Shown here: positions 59,882-64,000 of the stretch, one piece after another
How the letters are laid out: the number at the start of each line of letters is the position of its first letter
Position numbering within the stretch: the stretch's first letter is position 1
Origin: Sphingomonas hylomeconis
Lineage (GTDB): Bacteria; Pseudomonadota; Alphaproteobacteria; Sphingomonadales; Sphingomonadaceae
Length of the DNA stretch: 64,000 nt
Direction: 5' to 3'
NCBI RefSeq assembly: GCF_025370105.1
Contig: NZ_JANQBK010000001.1
Span: forward strand, 372,001-436,000
The notes under the pieces: generated by a model
The model's input: only the letters and a program-made list of their open reading frames with translations
Database searches by the model: none
What the model was told of the DNA's origin: nothing
Position numbers and translations under genes: made by a program

Positions 59882-60897
59882 TCGACGAACAGACCGTCTG
59901 GGCGCATCTCGATGCCCTAGCCAAGCCGCGCCGGAGCCTTGGCCGGCTCGAGGAGATCGCGGTTCGGCTGGCGCTGACGCAAGCACGGCTCGATCCGCGC
60001 ACCACCCCGCGCCGCATCGTGCTGTTCGCCGGCGATCATGGTTGCGTTGCCGATGGCGTCTCGGCCTGGCCATCGGCGGTGACCGGCATGATGGTCGGAA
60101 CGATCCTGGCCGGGCGCGCGACGAGCAACGCGCTGGCCGCGGCGAACGATTGCCCGCTGCGGCTGATCGACGTCGGCGTGGCCGGCCCGCGCGCCGCCAA
60201 TCCGCCTCCGTTCTTTCGCGACGCGCGGGTCGCGGACGGCACCGTCAGCCTGGCGCACGGGCCGGCGATGAGCCCGGCGCAGTTCGACGCGGCGTGGCAG
60301 ATCGGCGCCGACGAGGCCGATCGCGCGGTGGATGACGGCGCGGCGCTGCTGATCGCGGGCGAGATGGGCATCGGCAATACCACGCCGGCCGCCTGCCTCA
60401 CCGCGTTGCTCACCGGGATCGATGCCGTGGCCGCGGTCGGGCGCGGCGCAGGCGCCGACGACGCCGCGGTCGCGGTGAAGACCGCCATCGTCGCCGCTGC
60501 CGTCCAGCGTGCCACGCCGCTCCTGGCGACCGACGCCGTGGCGGCGATTGCCGCGGTCTGCGGGTATGAAATCGCCGCCATGGCTGGGTTCTTCGCGCAG
60601 GGCGCGGCGCGCGGCGCGACGCTGTTGCTCGACGGCTATGTCGCGACGGCCGCCGCGTTGGTCGCCGAGCGGCAGGCGCCGGGCAGCGCGCGGGCGATGA
60701 TTGCCGGGCACCGTTCGGCCGAGCCGGGGCATACCGCCGCTTTGGCCACGCTCGGGCTCGATCCGCTGCTCGACTGGGGGATGCGGCTCGGGGAAGGCAG
60801 CGGCGCGCTGGTCGCGCTGCCGTTGCTCGACGCGGCCGCGGCGCTGCTCGGCGATGTCGCACGGCTCGACGCGATCGGCGCGAGCAGGGCGGACTGA
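59878..60897 (+). CDS. cobT: nicotinate-nucleotide--dimethylbenzimidazole phosphoribosyltransferase
   Basis: A 339-residue enzyme that activates the lower-ligand base to alpha-ribazole phosphate. The N-terminal PRRSLGRLEEIAVRLAL, FAGDHGCVADGVSAWP, GEMGIGNTTPAACL and the C-terminal LGEGSGALVALPLLDAA (catalytic Glu) are characteristic. It overlaps cobQ (ATGA), and cobS starts 2 bases after it. Confidence 0.96.
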   Translation: MIDEQTVWAHLDALAKPRRSLGRLEEIAVRLALTQARLDPRTTPRRIVLFAGDHGCVADGVSAWPSAVTGMMVGTILAGRATSNALAAANDCPLRLIDVGVAGPRAANPPPFFRDARVADGTVSLAHGPAMSPAQFDAAWQIGADEADRAVDDGAALLIAGEMGIGNTTPAACLTALLTGIDAVAAVGRGAGADDAAVAVKTAIVAAAVQRATPLLATDAVAAIAAVCGYEIAAMAGFFAQGAARGATLLLDGYVATAAALVAERQAPGSARAMIAGHRSAEPGHTAALATLGLDPLLDWGMRLGEGSGALVALPLLDAAAALLGDVARLDAIGASRAD

Positions 60898-60899
60898 GC

Positions 60900-61670
60900 A
60901 TGGGTCGCGCACCCTGGTGGGCACCGCCGCTGCTCGCGGTGCAGTTCCTGACGCGCCTGCCGGTTCCGCCGCTTGCCGGCTTGACCCCGGCACAAGCCGG
61001 TGACGGGCTGGCGCGCGCGCTGGCCTGGCTGCCGCTGGTGGGATCGCTGATCGGGCTGAGCACTGCCGGCGTGTTCGTTGCCGCCGGCCTGGTCTGGCCG
61101 CCACTGATCGCTGCGTTGCTCGCACTGGCGGTGGAGGCGCTGCTGACCGGCGCGTTCCATGAGGATGCGGTGGCCGATTTCTGCGATGCGTTCGGCGGCA
61201 CCGCGCAGGGCGAAGAGGCGCGCCGGATCATGCGCGACAGCCGCATCGGCAGCTACGGCGCGCTGGGCCTCGGGCTTCTGGTCGCGCTCCGGCTGGCGGC
61301 AGTGATGGCGCTGCCCCCGGCCATGGCGGTTGCCGCGATCGTCGGCGCGGCAACGGCCGGCCGGCTGTGCGCCGTGCTGCTTGCCGCTGCCGTGCCGCCG
61401 GTGGCGAGCGGCGCGGGCATGGCCGTGCGCATGGCCGGCGCGCCGCGTGCCAGGCTTGCCTCAGCGTTGTTGCTGGCGCTGCCCGGCACCATCCCGATCG
61501 TCGTGCTGCAGCCCTGGCCGGCGCTCGCCGCGGGGATGGCCGGCCTGCTGTTCCTCGCCTGGCTCAGCGCGTTCCTGCGCCGGCGCATCGGCGGCAGCAC
61601 CGGCGACTGCCTGGGCTTCGCGGCCTATATCGGGCAGCTCCTGTTGCTGCTCGCGGTGGCCGCCGGATGA
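60900..61670 (+). CDS. cobS: adenosylcobinamide-GDP ribazoletransferase (cobalamin synthase)
   Basis: Integral membrane enzyme of 256 residues that joins GDP-cobinamide with alpha-ribazole (phosphate) in the last step of assembly. QFLTRLPVPPLAG at the N-terminus and FHEDAVADFCDAFGGTAQGEEARRIMRDSRIGSYGALGL are family blocks, with several hydrophobic segments. Its stop overlaps the phosphatase start (ATGA). Confidence 0.93.
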   Translation: MGRAPWWAPPLLAVQFLTRLPVPPLAGLTPAQAGDGLARALAWLPLVGSLIGLSTAGVFVAAGLVWPPLIAALLALAVEALLTGAFHEDAVADFCDAFGGTAQGEEARRIMRDSRIGSYGALGLGLLVALRLAAVMALPPAMAVAAIVGAATAGRLCAVLLAAAVPPVASGAGMAVRMAGAPRARLASALLLALPGTIPIVVLQPWPALAAGMAGLLFLAWLSAFLRRRIGGSTGDCLGFAAYIGQLLLLLAVAAG

Positions 61671-62203
61671 GCGTCCTGCTCGTCCGCCACCCGCCGGTGG
61701 CGCGGGCCTGGGCAGGGCGCTGCTATGGCCGATCCGACATGGGCTGGAGCCGGGCCGGGGCGGCGCTGGCGACAGCGCTTGTCGACCGGCTTGCCGCGCA
61801 ATCCTTCGCCACGATCGTCCATTCCGGCGCGATCCGGACGCGGATGCTGGCGGAGCGGCTGGCGCGGCGCACCGGCGCCGCGCTTCATGAAGACGCCGGC
61901 TGGCTGGAACGCGATTTCGGCACCTGGGAGGGCCGGCGTTGGGATGCGATCTGGCGCGAGACCGGCGCGCTGATGGATCGCATGATGACGGACCCGACCG
62001 GGTTCCGGCCAGGCGGCGGCGAGACCGGCGCGGAATTGTCGACCCGCGCCCGCGCCGCGTGGCAGCGCCTGCCGGAGAACGCGCTGGTGATCGCGCATGG
62101 CGGTCCGATCGCCGCGCTCCGCGCCTGGCGCGCCGGTGCGCCGCTGGAGCGCATGATCGATCATGTGCCCGGCTGTGGCGAGGTTATCGCGCTGGCGCGT
62201 TGA
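61667..62203 (+). CDS. histidine phosphatase, alpha-ribazole-phosphatase-like
   Basis: A 178-residue histidine phosphatase that probably removes phosphate from alpha-ribazole phosphate or adenosylcobalamin phosphate (CobC role). The catalytic His is in LLVRHPPVARA, where the usual RHG reads RHP, and the second His in LVIAHGGPIAALRA. ERDFGTWEGRRWDAIW is the typical proton-donor Glu region. It is the last gene of the cobalamin operon and overlaps cobS. I leave the symbol empty to avoid confusion with the aminotransferase called cobC. Confidence 0.88.
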   Translation: MSVLLVRHPPVARAWAGRCYGRSDMGWSRAGAALATALVDRLAAQSFATIVHSGAIRTRMLAERLARRTGAALHEDAGWLERDFGTWEGRRWDAIWRETGALMDRMMTDPTGFRPGGGETGAELSTRARAAWQRLPENALVIAHGGPIAALRAWRAGAPLERMIDHVPGCGEVIALAR

Positions 62204-62307
62204 CCGGGGACTCGCGCTTGCGCGCGACCGACGATAGGGGGCTTCCCGTTCTTGTCTGCGATCGGTAGGCGCGTCGCGGGGGCCCATAACGACCGGGGAA
62301 TGTTTTC

Positions 62308-63255
62308 ATGGCCACAGGCCTCGTAGCTCTACTCGACGATGTCGCGGCGATCGCGCGGCTCGCTGCCGCCTCGGCCGACGATGTCGCCGCCGCCTCGATG
62401 AAGGCGTCGTCCAAGGCGATCGGCGTGGTCGTCGACGATGCCGCGGTGACGCCGAAATATGTCGCCGGACTAACGCCGGCGCGCGAATTGCCGATCATCT
62501 GGAAGATCGCCAAGGGCTCGCTGCGCAACAAGCTGCTGATCCTGTTGCCCGCCGCGCTGCTGCTCAGTGCCTTCCTGCCATGGATCATCACGCCGATCCT
62601 GATGCTGGGCGGCCTGTATCTGTCCTATGAAGGCGCGGAGAAGATCCTCGCCGCGCTGCTCGGGCACGGCCATGCCGACGATGCGGCGCCCGAAGCCGGG
62701 CAGACCGCCGAAGATATCGAGAACGAGAAGGTCGGCGGGGCGATTCGCACCGACCTGATCCTGTCGGCCGAGATCATGGCGATCGCGCTGGCCGAAGTGT
62801 CGGACGAAACGATCGTGACGCAGGCGGCGGCGCTGATCGGCGTATCGCTGCTGATCACCGCGGGCGTCTATGGCGTGGTCGGGCTGCTGGTGAAGATGGA
62901 CGATATCGGGCTGCATCTGGCCAAGCGGCAGGGCGCGACACGCGCGTTGGGCCGTGGGCTGGTCGGGGCAATGCCGATCGTGCTGGCGGCGATCGCCAAG
63001 ATCGGCACCGTGGCGATGCTGTGGGTCGGCGGCGGCATCCTGATCCACGGGCTGGAGGAATTCCATCTCGAGGCGATCCCGCACGCCGCGCATGTGGTGC
63101 GCGATGCGATCGGGGGATTGATGCCGTTTGCGCCGGGGCTCGGCGCCTGGTTCGGCTTCGCCGTCGCCTCGGCCATCGTGGGATTGCTGAGCGGCGGGCT
63201 GTTGGCGCTGATCGTGCCGCGGGTGACCGCGCTGTTCGGCGCCAAGGCGCACTGA
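62308..63255 (+). CDS. DUF808 (YedI-like) membrane protein
   Basis: A 315-residue inner-membrane protein of the DUF808 family. It starts MATGLVALLDDVAAIARLAAASADDVAAASMKASSKAIGVVVDDAAVTPKYV, the strongly conserved N-terminus of the family, and has about five or six hydrophobic segments (LLILLPAALLLSAFLPWIITPILML; IGVSLLITAGVYGVVGLLV; others). Function is unknown. It stands alone, 104 bases after the cobalamin operon. The 190 bases that follow hold no other gene. Confidence 0.92.
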   Translation: MATGLVALLDDVAAIARLAAASADDVAAASMKASSKAIGVVVDDAAVTPKYVAGLTPARELPIIWKIAKGSLRNKLLILLPAALLLSAFLPWIITPILMLGGLYLSYEGAEKILAALLGHGHADDAAPEAGQTAEDIENEKVGGAIRTDLILSAEIMAIALAEVSDETIVTQAAALIGVSLLITAGVYGVVGLLVKMDDIGLHLAKRQGATRALGRGLVGAMPIVLAAIAKIGTVAMLWVGGGILIHGLEEFHLEAIPHAAHVVRDAIGGLMPFAPGLGAWFGFAVASAIVGLLSGGLLALIVPRVTALFGAKAH

Positions 63256-63445
63256 CGGGCGAGCAACATTCGGGGCCCGTTTGTTGCTGATCGCGCCGCG
63301 GCCGCCGGTTGTGCTGCCCCGCGATGGCGTCGCTGTAACGTTTGATTGCTGCACCGCAATGAACGGAACAGCGCAGGTCGGCACTGGTCTAGGATGAGCC
63401 GGTTAGCCCGCCAATTACGGCCGCGGCACCGTCTCGAGGTCTCAT

Positions 63446-64000
63446 TTGTCGTTTCCCCTATTCAAGACCCTGCGCGCGGATTTCCCCGCATCGATCGTTG
63501 TCTTTCTCGTCGCCCTGCCGTTGTGCCTCGGCGTCGCGCTGGCCTCGGGTGCGCCGTTATTCTCGGGCGTGATCGCCGGCATCGTCGGCGGCGTGGTGAT
63601 CGGCAGCCTGTCAAAATCGCCCTTGTCGGTCAGCGGCCCGGCCGCCGGCCTGACGGTGATCGTGTTCGCCGCGATCGAGCGCCTGCCGTCGTTCGAGGCG
63701 TTCCTGCTCGCGGTCATGCTGGCCGGTATCATCCAGGTGGCATTGGCCGCGACGCGATCGGGCATCGCCGCGGAATTCGTCCCCTCCTCGGTGATCACCG
63801 GCATGCTGGCGGCGATCGGTCTGATCCTGATCCTCAAGCAGGTGCCGCACGCGATCGGCTATGACGGCGATTTCGAAGGCAGTTTCGAGTTTCTCCAGGC
63901 CGACGGCAGCAACACCTTTTCGGCGATCATCACCGCGGTGCAGCAGCATCTGTCGCCCGGCGCGATCCTGATCGCCGCCGCCAGCCTCGCCTTCCTGTTC
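63446..64000 (+). CDS. SulP family inorganic anion transporter (3'-truncated by window edge)
   Basis: N-terminal 185 residues of a SulP/SLC26-type transporter for sulfate, bicarbonate or similar anions. The start is a TTG at 63446, preceded by GAGGT with 6 bases of spacing; the product begins [49 protein letters not shown], which matches the family start. [36 protein letters not shown] is the conserved core of the membrane domain. No STAS or carbonic-anhydrase domain can be judged because the gene runs off the window. Confidence 0.9.
   Translation, partial: MSFPLFKTLRADFPASIVVFLVALPLCLGVALASGAPLFSGVIAGIVGGVVIGSLSKSPLSVSGPAAGLTVIVFAAIERLPSFEAFLLAVMLAGIIQVALAATRSGIAAEFVPSSVITGMLAAIGLILILKQVPHAIGYDGDFEGSFEFLQADGSNTFSAIITAVQQHLSPGAILIAAASLAFLF

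Noticed and set aside
60978..61012. A possible copy of the CCCCGGCxxAAGCCGG repeat inside cobS
   Set aside because: The stretch codes for the normal cobS segment LTPAQAGDGLA and has no second arm.
1..64000. CRISPR arrays, prophage, transposase genes or integrase-linked attachment sites
   Set aside because: No array of direct repeats with spacers and no phage, transposase or integrase motif was seen. The tRNA genes are intact and not followed by integrase genes.

Overview
The window is about 64 kb of GC-rich, gene-dense bacterial chromosome. Protein content points to an alphaproteobacterium of the Sphingomonadaceae, most likely Sphingomonas or a close relative. The evidence is two TonB-dependent receptors, a DUF6356 protein, a DOMON-like protein, a Cys-poor HemB, the form of tRNA-Gly(CCC), and palindromic repeats of the kind common in sphingomonads. 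This is inferred from reading the sequence; no database search was run. No phage, plasmid, transposase, rRNA or CRISPR array was seen.

Layout. 1-6.4 kb: the 3' part of a photolyase gene, cyclopropane fatty acid synthase, a DUF885 hydrolase, methionine aminopeptidase, a CinA-type protein, a small lipoprotein and a DUF6356 protein. 6.4-7.2 kb: a TauE/SafE permease. 7.3-22.9 kb: a minus-strand run of thirteen genes (IclR regulator, ketopantoate reductase-like, SDR, polysaccharide-deacetylase-like, secreted amidohydrolase, MFS transporter, M14 peptidase, nitrilase, creatininase-like, RraA-like, Lrp regulator, cystathionine beta-lyase-like, TonB receptor). Most neighbours overlap by 1-8 bases. A CPG2-type M20 peptidase gene diverges from its head. 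I read this as one uptake and degradation system for an unidentified amide or peptide-like compound. Three of its enzymes lack a residue that is normally part of the family active site.

24.4-44.4 kb is mostly housekeeping: carbonic anhydrase, a DUF1272 zinc protein, a GlxA-type regulator, tRNA-Gly(CCC), valS, a MATE transporter, a lipid kinase, hemB, two tandem acetyltransferases, a lipoprotein, tRNA-Arg(ACG) with a clean terminator, corA, rimO, a DOMON-like protein with NamZ, a PilZ protein, a MoxR/CHAP/VWA group, and a PAS protein. 44.5-48.0 kb holds a beta-oxidation pair (multifunctional HAD/ECH protein and thiolase). 48.3-50.4 kb holds a two-component system.

50.5-62.2 kb is a cobalamin salvage and assembly locus. 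cobU diverges from a cobalamin riboswitch that leads btuB, a cobC/cobD-type aminotransferase gene, cobO, btuF, btuC, btuD, cbiB, cobQ, cobT, cobS and a CobC-type phosphatase gene. Together they import corrinoids, adenosylate and amidate them, build the nucleotide loop, and attach the lower ligand. The window ends with a DUF808 membrane protein and the start of a SulP transporter gene.

The most unusual structural signal is a family of long palindromic elements lying in coding sequence. One 105-bp copy sits in frame inside valS and adds 35 residues to an essential enzyme. A second copy 1.2 kb downstream supplies the start codon and leader of the MATE transporter gene, read in the same element frame. 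A different palindrome sits at the 5' end of btuF inside the cobalamin operon.
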